Below are positions 24,206-33,661 of a stretch of 64,000 nucleotides of DNA, piece by piece. The notes under the pieces were generated by a model. That model worked only from the letters and a program-made list of their open reading frames with translations, was not told where the DNA came from and made no database searches. The stretch lies in assembly GCF_900109205.1 (NCBI RefSeq), contig NZ_FNZB01000006.1, forward strand, positions 16,020 to 80,019. The letters are read 5' to 3'. Made by a program: the position numbers and the translations under genes. Each line of letters starts with the position of its first letter. Position 1 is the first letter of the stretch. The DNA comes from Sphingomonas sp. OV641 (GTDB lineage: Bacteria > Pseudomonadota > Alphaproteobacteria > Sphingomonadales > Sphingomonadaceae).

Positions 24206-24850
24206 TCAGCCGAACAGGCTGACCGGCTCGGCGACCGGCGGTGTGAGCCGCAATTCCTTGCGCAGCCGCACGGCGAACCGCTCGGGCGCGAGCAGGTCGC
24301 GGATCGAGGCGTAGCAGTCGCGCTCCCCGAGGTGATCGTGACGACCGCTGACGCGGCGGTAGATGACCTCGCGGTCGGCCATGGTGCCGTGGAGCGATAG
24401 CTGCATCCACAGCTCCTCGCCGTGGAGGGTGATCTCGCCGGACCGGGAGGCGTGGCTGCGGTTCGAGCGAAGGTCGTAGTGCGCGGGGTCGAGCCCCAGC
24501 GTTTCGGCGAGCCGGCGCAGCGCCTTGCGTCCGTCGCTGTGGAAGCGATCCTTGGCGGCCGCATCGTGCGCGACGCCGCGCACCGCGAGCGTCAGCAGCG
24601 CCGGGTGCTGTCGCAGCTCGGCGATACGGTCCATGCAGCGCCGCTTGAGGAGCGCGTCTTCGGACTGCCGCGCGGTGACGCTTGCGAGATGGCGGGCGAG
24701 CAGGATGACCGCGGGATCGGTCTCGAAGGCGATGCCGGCGTTGCGGCAGTCGTCGATCGCGCGGGTGATGGCGTGAAGGCTTGCTCCAATCGTGACCAGC
24801 GCGCTCGGGTCGAGCGCCTGCTGGTGGCGGAAGGCGACATCGTAGGGCAT
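24206..24850 (-). CDS. Hypothetical protein
   Basis: The 214-residue product starts MPYDVAFRHQQALDPSALVT; GGGAG lies upstream. It is mostly helical, basic in the middle (AKDRFHSDGRKALRRLAETL) and has GEELWMQLSLHGTMADREVI, which looks beta-rich. I do not recognise the family. A purine-rich leader tract (24890-24902) lies 40-52 nt before the start, and its neighbours on both sides are plasmid genes of unknown function. Confidence 0.6.
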   Translation of the reverse strand: MPYDVAFRHQQALDPSALVTIGASLHAITRAIDDCRNAGIAFETDPAVILLARHLASVTARQSEDALLKRRCMDRIAELRQHPALLTLAVRGVAHDAAAKDRFHSDGRKALRRLAETLGLDPAHYDLRSNRSHASRSGEITLHGEELWMQLSLHGTMADREVIYRRVSGRHDHLGERDCYASIRDLLAPERFAVRLRKELRLTPPVAEPVSLFG

Positions 24851-24901
24851 GAGCGATCTCCCGAGCGCCTCACGCGCTCAGAAATTCGCTCCCCCTCCCC
24901 T

Positions 24902-25093
24902 TCACGATAACCAGTTACGTAATTGCTCCGGTATTTCAGGATCGATGTCCTCGCCCGGTTGCATAGGCCGCAGACCCTGCTCCGCATCGACCGCGGCCTG
25001 CAGATGACAGGCGGCAACGGTCGCTCCGTCGTCGGTCGCGTCATAAAGCGCGAGCGCCTGCCGCATTAGCGCGAGCCGTATATTATCGCTCAT
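24902..25093 (-). CDS. Small hypothetical protein
   Basis: The 63-residue product (MSDNIRLALMRQALALYDAT...) is helical and acidic, ending EIPEQLRNWLS. The coding character is plausible and it is in the direction of the neighbouring genes, but no clear ribosome site or family supports it strongly. Confidence 0.45.
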   Translation of the reverse strand: MSDNIRLALMRQALALYDATDDGATVAACHLQAAVDAEQGLRPMQPGEDIDPEIPEQLRNWLS

Positions 25094-25177
25094 GCCAGTC
25101 TCCCACTACGGTCTGCCGCCATGATTGCGTTCGGGGCAAACGAAAGCAGGCCCATAATGGTTGTAACGGCCGTGCGC

Positions 25178-25492
25178 TCATCGCAGCCTCCATCGGCCGA
25201 CAAGGTCGACCATTGCGTCACGATAGCCCCACGCATCGGGATAGATCGCAGGCTCCTGCGCGAGCCAGGCCATGACAATTAGCATGTCCTCGGAAATGAT
25301 CGCGTCGCAGTTGCTGAGGTGGAGGATGGGGAAGTGGCCGTTGTCGTCACCATTCCACCACGCCAGCAGGAAGTCCGCGACGCGCGCGGCCTGCCCGGTA
25401 TCGGACGAGGCGACATCCACGAGGCGGCCGATCGCGGCGCCGACCTCGTCGAAGGCGAGTGCGCGGATGAGGGGGCGGCGTTGCGGTTGCAT
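25178..25492 (-). CDS. DUF7673-like small protein
   Basis: The 104-residue product starts MQPQRRPLIRALAFDEVGAA. The stretch VADFLLAWWNGDDNGHFPIL followed by LSNCDAIISEDMLIVMAWLA resembles a plasmid family in which FL..W.NG and a D..i..D.l pattern are conserved (DUF7673 as I recall). Function unknown; probably cytoplasmic. Confidence 0.6.
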   Translation of the reverse strand: MQPQRRPLIRALAFDEVGAAIGRLVDVASSDTGQAARVADFLLAWWNGDDNGHFPILHLSNCDAIISEDMLIVMAWLAQEPAIYPDAWGYRDAMVDLVGRWRLR

Positions 25493-25532
25493 GGTGCGTA
25501 TCCTGTCCTATCGGGTGGAAGCTGTCATGCGA

Positions 25533-26024
25533 TCAGGATGGGGCGTGCTTCCCGGCCTGGGCGATCATCACGGCGACCGCCTCGTCGAGCGCGGCGTCAT
25601 CGCCGTTGACCATGCGCGCCGACGGGGTGAGGCGTTGCACGCCGGCGAACACGATGGCGGGTGTCCTGCCCTTGAGCCGATAGCAGAACACCTGGTCGCC
25701 CTCGATCGTCACCAGCTTCGTCCGGCATTGCCGGCGCAGCCGCTTCGCCTCCTCGATCCGGGTGATGAGCGCCGCCACCTCGAATTCGAGGCAGTGCGGC
25801 ATGACGCTGTCGCCGAGCCGCGAGACGGGCCGGTTGGCGGCGAGCCAGGCATCGACCGCCTGTTCGGTGACGCTGCCGACGGCATGGTAATCGTCCGCGG
25901 CGCCATGACCGCGGTTCGAGGCGAGGAAGGCGCGCTGCCCATCGATCCAGATCTCGGCCGAGTAGCAGGTCGTTTCCTCGGACAAAGCGTCGACCACCTT
26001 CAGCTTGCGCAATTCGATGTGCAT
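25533..26024 (-). CDS. Hypothetical protein
   Basis: The 163-residue product starts MHIELRKLKVVDALSEETTC; TGGAGAT lies upstream. It has an N-terminal beta-rich half (AEIWIDGQRAFLASNRGHGA) and a basic helical segment (RIEEAKRLRRQCRTKLVTIE). Ordinary plasmid protein with no known domain. It lies 15 bp downstream of the ardC-like gene and is likely co-transcribed with it. Confidence 0.6.
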   Translation of the reverse strand: MHIELRKLKVVDALSEETTCYSAEIWIDGQRAFLASNRGHGAADDYHAVGSVTEQAVDAWLAANRPVSRLGDSVMPHCLEFEVAALITRIEEAKRLRRQCRTKLVTIEGDQVFCYRLKGRTPAIVFAGVQRLTPSARMVNGDDAALDEAVAVMIAQAGKHAPS

Positions 26025-26039
26025 GGTGCGATCTCCAGG

Positions 26040-26978
26040 TCATGCTGCGAGGGCTTCGGGTTGGTCGATCCCGGGCGCGCCACCCGCGGCGGCGTTATGG
26101 AGCCAGGTCACCGCCTGCTCGGCTTTCGCCGCGGCCTTGATGATCGCGCTTGAATCGCCCTTCAGGATCTTCAGCCAATGATCGACGTAGCTGGCGTGGT
26201 TGTCGTGCAGCTCGCCGGGCAGATTGAGGTCGGCGCACACCAGACACTGGCCGATGCAGGCGACCAGCTCCTCGAACGCATAGGCGTTGTCGCCGAACTT
26301 CTTGCCGAACTCGCGGTTGAGGCGCTGCGGCGCGCCCGAATAATGGACATATTCGTGCGCGAGCGTGCTGGCGTAATGATCGTCCGAGCGAAACGCGCCG
26401 CGCTGCGGTAGCTGGATATAGTCGCCGATCGGCGAATAGAATGCCTGATCGCCGCCATGCCGCACGGTCGCCGGCAGGCCTCCGAAGAAGGCATCGATCG
26501 CGGCGCGGTGCCGGCTCTCGATGCGCGGTTCGGGCGGTGCGGGCACCGGATAATAATACGCCGGGAGACCGTCGATCTGATCGACGTTGAACACCGTGTA
26601 CGAGCGCAGGAACCGGATATTCTTCGTCGCCGCCTCGCCGGTGACGCGGTCCGCCTCGGTTTTCGAGAAGGTCGAATAATAGACGCTGTGCGCGCCATGC
26701 TCGCCGCGCCGTACCTGTCCGCCCAACTCGGTCGCCTGTCGGTAGGTCATCCAGTTGCGGCCAGAGAACCCCTGGGCGTCGCCGATCGCCCAGAGATAGA
26801 GCGCGTTGATGCCGGTGTAGGGCGTGCCGCAATGCCGCAGCGGTCGCCCCCCTGCCCCGGTCAGTCCCCAGGGGCGCGACCAGGGCAGGACGCCGGCTTC
26901 AAGCTTGGCGATTATGAGGTTGGTGATCTCGGCCGCGACATCGCGGCGTGGCGCAGTCGATTTGCGGTGAAAGGTCAT
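26040..26978 (-). CDS. ArdC-type antirestriction protein with zincin-like peptidase motif
   Basis: The 312-residue product has the ArdC layout: an N-terminal ssDNA-binding domain (TNLIIAKLEAGVLPWSRPWG, then GTPYTGINALYLW and NWMTYRQATELGGQVRRGE) and a C-terminal metallopeptidase-like domain with HEYVH (about 208-212) and a downstream YAFEELVACIGQ. ArdC proteins bind incoming single-stranded plasmid DNA and protect it from restriction. GGGAGC is upstream of the ATG. It fits an early, leading-region function with ssb and the ParB-like gene. Confidence 0.9.
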   Translation of the reverse strand: MTFHRKSTAPRRDVAAEITNLIIAKLEAGVLPWSRPWGLTGAGGRPLRHCGTPYTGINALYLWAIGDAQGFSGRNWMTYRQATELGGQVRRGEHGAHSVYYSTFSKTEADRVTGEAATKNIRFLRSYTVFNVDQIDGLPAYYYPVPAPPEPRIESRHRAAIDAFFGGLPATVRHGGDQAFYSPIGDYIQLPQRGAFRSDDHYASTLAHEYVHYSGAPQRLNREFGKKFGDNAYAFEELVACIGQCLVCADLNLPGELHDNHASYVDHWLKILKGDSSAIIKAAAKAEQAVTWLHNAAAGGAPGIDQPEALAA

Positions 26979-27023
26979 GGGAAAGCTCCCTCGATGCGCG
27001 GGCCACGCGTGACGGTCCGCGGG

Positions 27024-27061
27024 TAAAAAGAAGGCGGCCGCCCCGGTGAGGGACAGCCGCC
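27024..27061 (-). terminator. Terminator after the large ParB-like gene
   Basis: GGCGGC (27033-27038) pairs with GCCGCC (27056-27061); on the minus strand the stem is followed by TTCTTTTTACC. Confidence 0.65.
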
Positions 27062-27103
27062 AAGGTGTGCCCGGGAGACGAACGGGCCGGGGGTATCGGG
27101 GGG

Positions 27104-29152
27104 CTATTCGGCCGCGATCAGCGCCTCGTCGCTGTCGATCCCGGCATCGTCGGCACCGAGATCATCGGTGTCGCCGTAGTCGTCGTCGTCGAAGCCCTCA
27201 TCGCCGGGCTCGTCGTCGATTGCCTCGTCGGCACCGGCGACCGACACGAGATCGAACCGCATCGCGTCGGGCACCCAGGCCAGCGCCGCGTCCTTGGTCT
27301 CCGCCTCGGTGATCGCTTCGCCGGCGAACAGCTTCTCGCAGCTGGTCGAGATCTCGCCCTTCTTCGAGGCCATGTAGCGGGCCGCGAGCGGCGCGCCCCC
27401 GACGTTGGTGAGCAGCGCCAGCAGCGTACCCTTCGACACGCGGTCGAAGAAGTTCGCCGAGGTAGGGCGCCACCATTTGGCGGGTTCGATCTCGAGGATC
27501 GAGGCGAGCCGCGCATGGAGCGGGTTGGTGGTGACCGAGCTGTAATCGGGCTTGGCCTCGAGCGAGGTCGCCACCACGACCGCGAGCCAGGCCGCCTTGG
27601 CGTCGTCGCTGAGCGCGCGGAACGCCTCGAACCGCTCGACCGGGTTCGACCCTTCCGTCCACGACGTGTCGAGACCCTCGCGGGCTTCGGCGATCGCGAC
27701 CTGCGCCTGCGTGGCGGGCTGATCCTTGGGCATCTGCGGGTCCTGCGGACGCCCTGCCCGAACCGTCGTCCCGTAGCGGCCGTAGCCGTGGCTGGGGTCG
27801 GCGAGGCAGAACAGCATATAGTCGAGCGCGAGCCCCGGATCGCCGAGGATCGAGGCGGCGAGGATGTCGCGGCGCTGGACCGCCAGTTCGTCATGGAGCC
27901 GCGCGCTGAGCGGCTTGCCGCCAGGAGCGACCGCCTCGGGCGGCAGGTCGGCGGTGCGACGCGACGACGGCGACGACGGCAGCGGCCGATCGTCCCCGGG
28001 CAGGCGGATCGGCGTTTCGCTGTAATAGGTCGTGTCGAGCGTCATCTTGCCGTCGCGGCCGAGCGTCAGGAAGACGCCGACCTGGCCCTTGACCTCGTCG
28101 GTCAGCTCGGGCGCCTTGTCGTGGATCGCCTGATATTCCTCGCGCAGCCGATCCGATTCCGCATCGAGCGCGGCATAGGTGTCGTCATCGATACCCTCGT
28201 CCTCCATATCGCTCTCGATGACCTGCACGCGCTCCTCGATCTTGTCGCAGCGCGTCTGTTCCTCGTCCGTCAGCGGCGCTGCCGGCAGCGTCACGCGGTG
28301 GAGGTCGGACGTGATGCCGTAGAGGCTGGTCGTGGCGACGGGGCGCACCCATGCGACGCCCAGTTCCTCGCCGAGCCGCTTGGCCTCGGCCTCCATCAGC
28401 GAGGCAGCGAGCGTCTGCGCGAGTTCCGGGTCGGTCCAGCGGTCACCGTCCTCGCTGAACAGTTCGCGCTCGATGCGGCCGCCCGCGGCGACATAGGCAT
28501 CGGCACCGACCAGGATCGCGATCGGATCCGTCGCCTTCATCGTGTCGTTGGCGATCGCGCGACGGATCTGGTCGGCGTTGACGTAGGACGAGTGACCATA
28601 CTGCTCGAACACGCGCTCCTGCTTGGCCTTGTCGGCCGTCGAGCCGTAGGCCTTGGCCATCTCGTAGGAGATCTTGCCCGCGGCCAGGGCTTCGAAGATC
28701 GGTTCGGCAAGATCGGCGAGGCGCAGCCGTCCCTCGATGAAGCGGCGGGTCTGGCCAAACCGTTTGGCGACCGCGTCGACGTCACCGTCGGTCTTGAGGA
28801 AGTGCTGGAACGCGACGCATTCCTCGGCGACGGTCATCTGCTCGCGCTGGAAATTCTCGGTCAGCGACACCTCGCGCAGGTCCGCCTCGTCGCCGGTGAT
28901 GATCTTGACCGGCACGTCATAGTCGGCGGCAACGATCTCGCCGGCTTCGGCCAGCATCATCGCACCGAGATAGCGGCGATCGCCGGCGATTATCTCGAAC
29001 ATGCCCTTCGGGCGGGCGGCGGTCACCAGCAGGTTCTGCATGATGCCGCGAGCGCGGATGCTGGCGGCCATCGCCTCGATATTCTTGGGCGGGGTGGTGC
29101 GCACGTTCTTCTCGGAACGCTTCAGCTTCGCGAGTTTGACGGTCTGGGTCAT
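27104..29152 (-). CDS. Large ParB/RepB/Spo0J-family protein
   Basis: The 682-residue product starts MTQTVKLAKLKRSEKNVRTT (GGAGACGATAG upstream). Residues 1-110 are a ParB N-terminal domain with EIIAGDRRYLGAMMLAEAGE and SLTENFQREQM, the second being the CTP-binding-type signature. An HTH-like part follows (VAKRFGQTRRFIEGRLRLAD). The remaining 450 residues are an unassigned, acidic extension. Proteins of this size on conjugative plasmids are not the main partition ParB, and this one has no ParA neighbour; some relatives have nuclease activity. A purine-rich leader tract lies at 29211-29237 and a terminator follows. Confidence 0.85.
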   Translation of the reverse strand: MTQTVKLAKLKRSEKNVRTTPPKNIEAMAASIRARGIMQNLLVTAARPKGMFEIIAGDRRYLGAMMLAEAGEIVAADYDVPVKIITGDEADLREVSLTENFQREQMTVAEECVAFQHFLKTDGDVDAVAKRFGQTRRFIEGRLRLADLAEPIFEALAAGKISYEMAKAYGSTADKAKQERVFEQYGHSSYVNADQIRRAIANDTMKATDPIAILVGADAYVAAGGRIERELFSEDGDRWTDPELAQTLAASLMEAEAKRLGEELGVAWVRPVATTSLYGITSDLHRVTLPAAPLTDEEQTRCDKIEERVQVIESDMEDEGIDDDTYAALDAESDRLREEYQAIHDKAPELTDEVKGQVGVFLTLGRDGKMTLDTTYYSETPIRLPGDDRPLPSSPSSRRTADLPPEAVAPGGKPLSARLHDELAVQRRDILAASILGDPGLALDYMLFCLADPSHGYGRYGTTVRAGRPQDPQMPKDQPATQAQVAIAEAREGLDTSWTEGSNPVERFEAFRALSDDAKAAWLAVVVATSLEAKPDYSSVTTNPLHARLASILEIEPAKWWRPTSANFFDRVSKGTLLALLTNVGGAPLAARYMASKKGEISTSCEKLFAGEAITEAETKDAALAWVPDAMRFDLVSVAGADEAIDDEPGDEGFDDDDYGDTDDLGADDAGIDSDEALIAAE

Positions 29153-29280
29153 CTATCGTCTCCATGAGCGGGAAAGTGTCCGGTGCACGGGTGTTTCCCC
29201 CGACCCGGACACCCCCCCCGCTCCTTCTCCCCTCTCGTTTCCCGCTTGGGCGGGAGGGCGACTGGGGCTCGCCGACAAGC

Positions 29281-29309
29281 GGCTACCTTGCTGCTAGCTG
29301 GCTGTTATC
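29281..29309. repeat. CTAGC-rich repeat downstream of the helicase fragment
   Basis: GGCTACCTTGCTGCTAGCTG followed by GCTGTTATC uses the same words as the blocks at 38209-38320 and 39265-39365. It lies between the helicase fragment and the large ParB-like gene. Confidence 0.45.
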
Positions 29310-29316
29310 GTGCCGG

Positions 29317-31149
29317 TCAGGCCATCAGCTTTGCGAGAACCGCATCGGCCGTCTCGACGGGGATGAAGACGCGCGTCTTGTAGGCGATGATCTCTGTGAA
29401 GCAGCCGATCGACTTGAGCCACGCGAGCTGGTCGGCCGGTGCGCCGCTGATCTCGATGCGCGGCTTGGCGTTGACGCGTACGCGCTTCACCTCGCACACG
29501 AACGGTCGCCGGATCGTGACCGTCCCGCCCTCCATCGCGGCGCGCGCGACCTCGGCCGGGCTGAGCACGTCGTTGCTGTCGAGGCCCATCTTCGAGAACA
29601 GCGCCGGCACGTCGCCCGGGAACACCATGCGCCCGAGCCAGGAGCGACCCTCGGCATCGACCACGCGGTTGACCACGAGATGGTCGCTCGGCAGCGCCGA
29701 CCAGATCGGCAGCAGAAGGCCGGTCGCGAGCCGGATCGTCTCGACGTCGAGCTTGCCGCGGATCTCGTCGACCTCGGCCGACCATTCCGCCTCGAACCGT
29801 GCGCGGCTGCATTCCTCCCAGGCCGTCTCGTAGAGATCGTCGAGTGCGAGATATTCGTGCCGGGTCGGACGCATCAGTTCGATGCGCGACACCGCCACCC
29901 CGTCCTCGGTCAGCCAGGAGCGCGCGTTGGTGCGCAGCGCGACCTTGCCCGACTTGCCGTTGCGCACGAACACGGCGGTCTGGTCGGTATCGGCGATGCG
30001 CAGCACGCGCTCGAGCGACATGGGGTTGCGGCGCCGGGTCACCTCGATCGTCAGCAGGTGCGAGGTCGCCTTGCTGACCGGGTCGGTGCGCAGGATCGTA
30101 TCGTCGAGCACGGTCGCGGTCTCGACCGTCATCGTCTCGACGCCGACATCGAGTGTCCCCGCCTCGCGCGCGGCCGCGACCCGTGCCTCGACCAGCGCCA
30201 GGAATTCGTCAAAGATGCAGTTCTGGAGCCCGATCGGCAGCGCCAGCAACCGGTTGAGCCAGCGCTGGATGGGCGGGAGATCCTCCTTCAACACGCCGTC
30301 GGTATCGAGCAGTTCCAGGCCGGTGCGATGCTGGAAATCGGTGAGGTTGGTGCTGGTCAGCTTCCCCGCGACGAGCAGGTGATACCAGCTGATGAGCGCC
30401 GCCTTGGCGTAGTCGCTTTCGAGATTATCGGCCGGGTCGAACAGATTCTGCCCCCCGGTCTGGCGCTGGCCGCGCGTCAGAGCGCCGAGGCTGTCTAGAC
30501 GCCGCGCGATGGTCGAGGTGAACCTGAGTTCGCCCTTGCAGTCGGTCGTGACGGGCCGGAACAGGGGCGAGCAGGCCTGATGCGTGCGGTGGGTACGTCC
30601 CAGGCCCTGGATCGCGCGATCGGCCCTCCAGCCCGGCTCCAGGAGCAGATGCGCGCGTTGCTGCTGGTTCTTCGCATCGAGGCTGGCATGATAAGACCGC
30701 CCGGTCCCGCCGGCGTCGGAGAAGACCAGGATGCGCTTGGTGCCTTCCATGAAGGCGGCGGAATCGGCCTGCGTGGCGCGGGCCGAGCGCGATTCGAGCT
30801 TCTGCCCTCCCCCGCTCACCGTGATGAGGCGCTTGGTGCGCCCCGTCACCTCGGCGACCATCTCGGTGCCGAACCGGGTGATGATGGCATCGAGCACGGC
30901 CGCGATCGGCGGCAGCGCGCAAAGCTGCTCGACCAGATTGTCGCGCTCGGCTTCGGCTTCGGGGTTGGTGACCGGGTGGCCGCTCTCGTCGAACAGCGGT
31001 CGCGAGCGCACCTCGCCGGTGTCATCGCGGAAGAAGGTCATCTGCTGGACCGGGAATGCCCGCGTCAGATAGTCGATCACGGCTTCTTTGCAGTCGCAGT
31101 TTATGTCGAGCGTGGCGGCGGGAGGCGCAGGTTTCCTTCGGTTTTCCAT
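29317..31149 (-). pseudogene. Strawberry-notch helicase, C-terminal part, fused to a RIT-supplied start
   Basis: The 610-residue frame from the ATG at 31149 starts with 24 codons that lie in the left inverted repeat of the RIT element (MENRRKPAPPAATLDINCDC...) and then continues in frame into IDYLTRAFPVQQ, the second half of a strawberry-notch (SBNO) helicase. Helicase C-terminal motifs are visible: KRILVFSDAGGTGRSYH and AIQGLGRTHRTHQ (motif VI-like). The N-terminal part lies beyond the element at 34800-37256. GGAG stands about seven bases before the ATG inside the repeat, so a C-terminal fragment could still be made. Confidence 0.8.
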
Positions 31150-31166
31150 GATTTCACTCCAGATAA
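31078..31166 (+). repeat. RIT left inverted repeat
   Basis: It runs from CACGGCTTCTTTGCAG to TTCACTCCAGATAA and pairs with 34694-34782, with one difference (GGCGG here, GGTGG in the other arm read the same way). On the minus strand it encodes an ATG and 24 codons that read outward. Confidence 0.9.
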
Positions 31167-31205
31167 CTACGGTTCCGTCGACCTCAGCAAGTCGAAGGAG
31201 CCAAC

Positions 31206-32753
31206 ATGCGAACACGATCATCACTGCCGTTTCGGACTGCCCCGCTCAGGGTCGAAGACCCGCCCAGTCACGGCGCTCTTCTCACCGCATTCCTCTCCTC
31301 TCTGTCCCTCGACGAGAAGTCAGGCTGTGCGGTTCTGTATGGCGCGGCGGTCCGCCATTTCCTGCATTGGCTGGAGCGGCATAGGACCGCGATCCGCACG
31401 ATTGACGATCAGGTTGTCCGGCGGTTCGAGAAGCATCGGTGCCGGTGCCACCGGTATTCGGCGCAGCAAGCGCACTACAAGGCTGACCAAGCAGCAAGGG
31501 TCAGGCGCTTCGTCCGGTTCCTCGAAGATCAAGGCTACGTCGAAGTCGACGACGGGATCGACGATCTGCCACGGCACCTCGCCGACTATTCCGATGCGAT
31601 CGGCCGCCTGCAACTCGCCGAGGGACCCGTGCAGGCCTATCGGTCCGAGGCCGAGCATTTCATGGCCTGGCTTCGCATTACGCGACGCCAATGGATCGAT
31701 ATCGACGACACGATCATCGACCAGTACGCTGCGCATGATTGCCGATGCCCGGTATGGCGCAAGCGCGGCAAGCTGGTCGCCACGGGCACGAAGCGGCGGC
31801 GGCGATGCGCACGGCACTTCGTCGAGTTCCTGCGAGGCCGCGGTGTCATCCCATCGGTTGAATCGGTGGCTGACGATGACCCGCACATGTCGGCTTACCT
31901 CACGTGGCTCAAGCAACATCGCGGCGCCACCGATGAGACGATCCGGCGCTACCGGACCGATATCAGACGGCTCATGCCGATGCTGGGCGAGCCTTCGCAA
32001 TGGGATGCCGCCGAACTCAGGAGCGCATTTCAACGACGAAGCAAGGAGACGCCGGGCTCGGCATCGCTGCTCGTCACGATAATGAGGAGCTACATCCGGT
32101 TTCTGGTCGTGCGTGGCGAGTGCCGGCCTGCATTGTTGCATGCAGTTCCATCAGTGCAGCGCTACCGCCTTTCGACGCTGCCGCGCCACGTCGACCCGGC
32201 AACGATCGAGAGGATCATTGCGGCCTGCCCGACAGATCGTCCGGTAGAAGTCCGGGACAAGGCCATCATTCTCCTGCTCGCCAGGCTCGGCCTGAGGGCT
32301 GCCGATGTTCAGGACATGCGTCTCGACGACATCGACTGGCGGTCCGGCCACCTGACGGTCAAGGGCAAGACGCGTCGACCGGACCGTCTGCCATTGCCGC
32401 AGGATGTCGGCGACGCGATCTTGGCATATCTTGCGGCAGCCCGCCCGGAGGCCGCCGAAGAGCATCTGTTCCTGCGTGCACAAGCACCGTTTCGGCCATT
32501 CCGCTCGTCCGCCGAGATCGCGGGCATCGTCGCTCGAACGCGCGACCGCGGTGGGATCGAAGGAGTGCCGACCGGGTCGCACATATTCCGGCATTCGCTT
32601 GCCACCAACCTGCTGCGCGCGGGCGCAGGCCTGGAGTCCGTTGGGACCATCCTGCGTCACAGCTCGCCTGAGACCACTGCCATCTACGCCAAGGTCGATC
32701 TGCCGATGCTCATGAAGATCGCGCAGCCATGGCCGGGAGAACCGTCATGCTGA
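31206..32753 (+). CDS. RIT tyrosine recombinase 1
   Basis: The 515-residue product is the longest of the trio, starting MRTRSSLPFRTAPLRVEDPP with AAGGAG upstream. An extra N-terminal region with HRCRCHRYS and HDCRCPVW cysteine motifs (probable zinc-binding) precedes the core-binding and catalytic domains. Catalytic parts: ARLGLRAADVQDMRL (Arg), HIFRHSLATNLLR (His-x-x-Arg), LRHSSPETTAIY (Tyr). Together with the next two recombinases it is expected to move the element. Stop overlaps the next gene's start. Confidence 0.9.
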   Translation: MRTRSSLPFRTAPLRVEDPPSHGALLTAFLSSLSLDEKSGCAVLYGAAVRHFLHWLERHRTAIRTIDDQVVRRFEKHRCRCHRYSAQQAHYKADQAARVRRFVRFLEDQGYVEVDDGIDDLPRHLADYSDAIGRLQLAEGPVQAYRSEAEHFMAWLRITRRQWIDIDDTIIDQYAAHDCRCPVWRKRGKLVATGTKRRRRCARHFVEFLRGRGVIPSVESVADDDPHMSAYLTWLKQHRGATDETIRRYRTDIRRLMPMLGEPSQWDAAELRSAFQRRSKETPGSASLLVTIMRSYIRFLVVRGECRPALLHAVPSVQRYRLSTLPRHVDPATIERIIAACPTDRPVEVRDKAIILLLARLGLRAADVQDMRLDDIDWRSGHLTVKGKTRRPDRLPLPQDVGDAILAYLAAARPEAAEEHLFLRAQAPFRPFRSSAEIAGIVARTRDRGGIEGVPTGSHIFRHSLATNLLRAGAGLESVGTILRHSSPETTAIYAKVDLPMLMKIAQPWPGEPSC

Positions 32754-33661
32754 ACATGCACATTTCCAGATACGTCTCGCTCCATCGCAGCTTGGGACGG
32801 AAGTTCTCCGAACAGGAACGCTTGCTGCGCCAATACGCCGATTTCGCCGGCCGCGCCGGTGACCGGCACACCCAAGTGCAGCGCATTTACGACTGGTGCC
32901 ACACGGCAAGCTCGCAGAACGTGGCCCGCCATAGGTTCGACGCCGTACGTAACTTCAGCCTTTTCGCTCATGCTGAGGATCCAGCTCACGAGGTTCCGCC
33001 TGCGGGCGTCTTCGGTCGGGGCAAGCGGCCACGCCCGACCCCGACCATCATCGAACCGGAACAGGTCCGGGCGATCATGACCGCGGTATTGGACGTTGCG
33101 CCCCAAGGCACGATCAGCCCGTACACGTATCATTATCTGTTCGGCCTGCTGGCGGCGACAGGTCTCCGGATTTCCGAGGCCCTCGCTCTTCAATGCAACG
33201 ATCTGGTCGAGGATGGCCTGATCGTCCGCAACGGCAAGTTCGGCAAGCAGCGGCTGATTACCCTGCAGCCATCGACCCGTCAGGCGCTCGAAGCATATCT
33301 CGCCACCCGGGCAAGGCTTGGCGCTACGGGCAATGACCTGTTCGTGACCATTCGGGGGAGGGCACCACACAAGGTGCGCGCCCACGTGGTGTTCGTCAGG
33401 CTGGCCCGGCAGCTCGGATACCGCGGACCGACCGGAACGGCCGGGATGCGGTTACACGACCTGCGGCACACTTTCGCCGTGCGTTCCCTTGAGTCCTGTC
33501 CGCGCGACAGGGAAGCCATCGCACACCACGTGGCCGGACTCAGCGTATATCTGGGGCATGCGTCGGTCGCCAACACCTATTGGTATCTCGAGGCCACTCC
33601 GGTGCTGCTGCGCGATATTGCTGCCGCCAGCGAGCAACTTTACCGGGGAGAAGCGGCATGA
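32747..33661 (+). CDS. RIT tyrosine recombinase 2
   Basis: The 304-residue product starts MLNMHISRYVSLHRSLGRKF; the ATG at 32747 follows GGGAGAACC and overlaps the first gene's stop. A start six codons upstream is possible. Catalytic parts: LAATGLRISEALAL (Arg), LHDLRHTFAVRSL (His-x-x-Arg) and YLGHASVANTYWYL (Tyr). It is the middle member of the trio; the role division between the three is not known in detail. Confidence 0.9.
   Translation: MLNMHISRYVSLHRSLGRKFSEQERLLRQYADFAGRAGDRHTQVQRIYDWCHTASSQNVARHRFDAVRNFSLFAHAEDPAHEVPPAGVFGRGKRPRPTPTIIEPEQVRAIMTAVLDVAPQGTISPYTYHYLFGLLAATGLRISEALALQCNDLVEDGLIVRNGKFGKQRLITLQPSTRQALEAYLATRARLGATGNDLFVTIRGRAPHKVRAHVVFVRLARQLGYRGPTGTAGMRLHDLRHTFAVRSLESCPRDREAIAHHVAGLSVYLGHASVANTYWYLEATPVLLRDIAAASEQLYRGEAA

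Noticed and set aside
27065..29167. A 700-codon open frame on the plus strand
   Set aside because: It is antisense to the large ParB-like gene, has no ribosome site and shows biased shadow composition.
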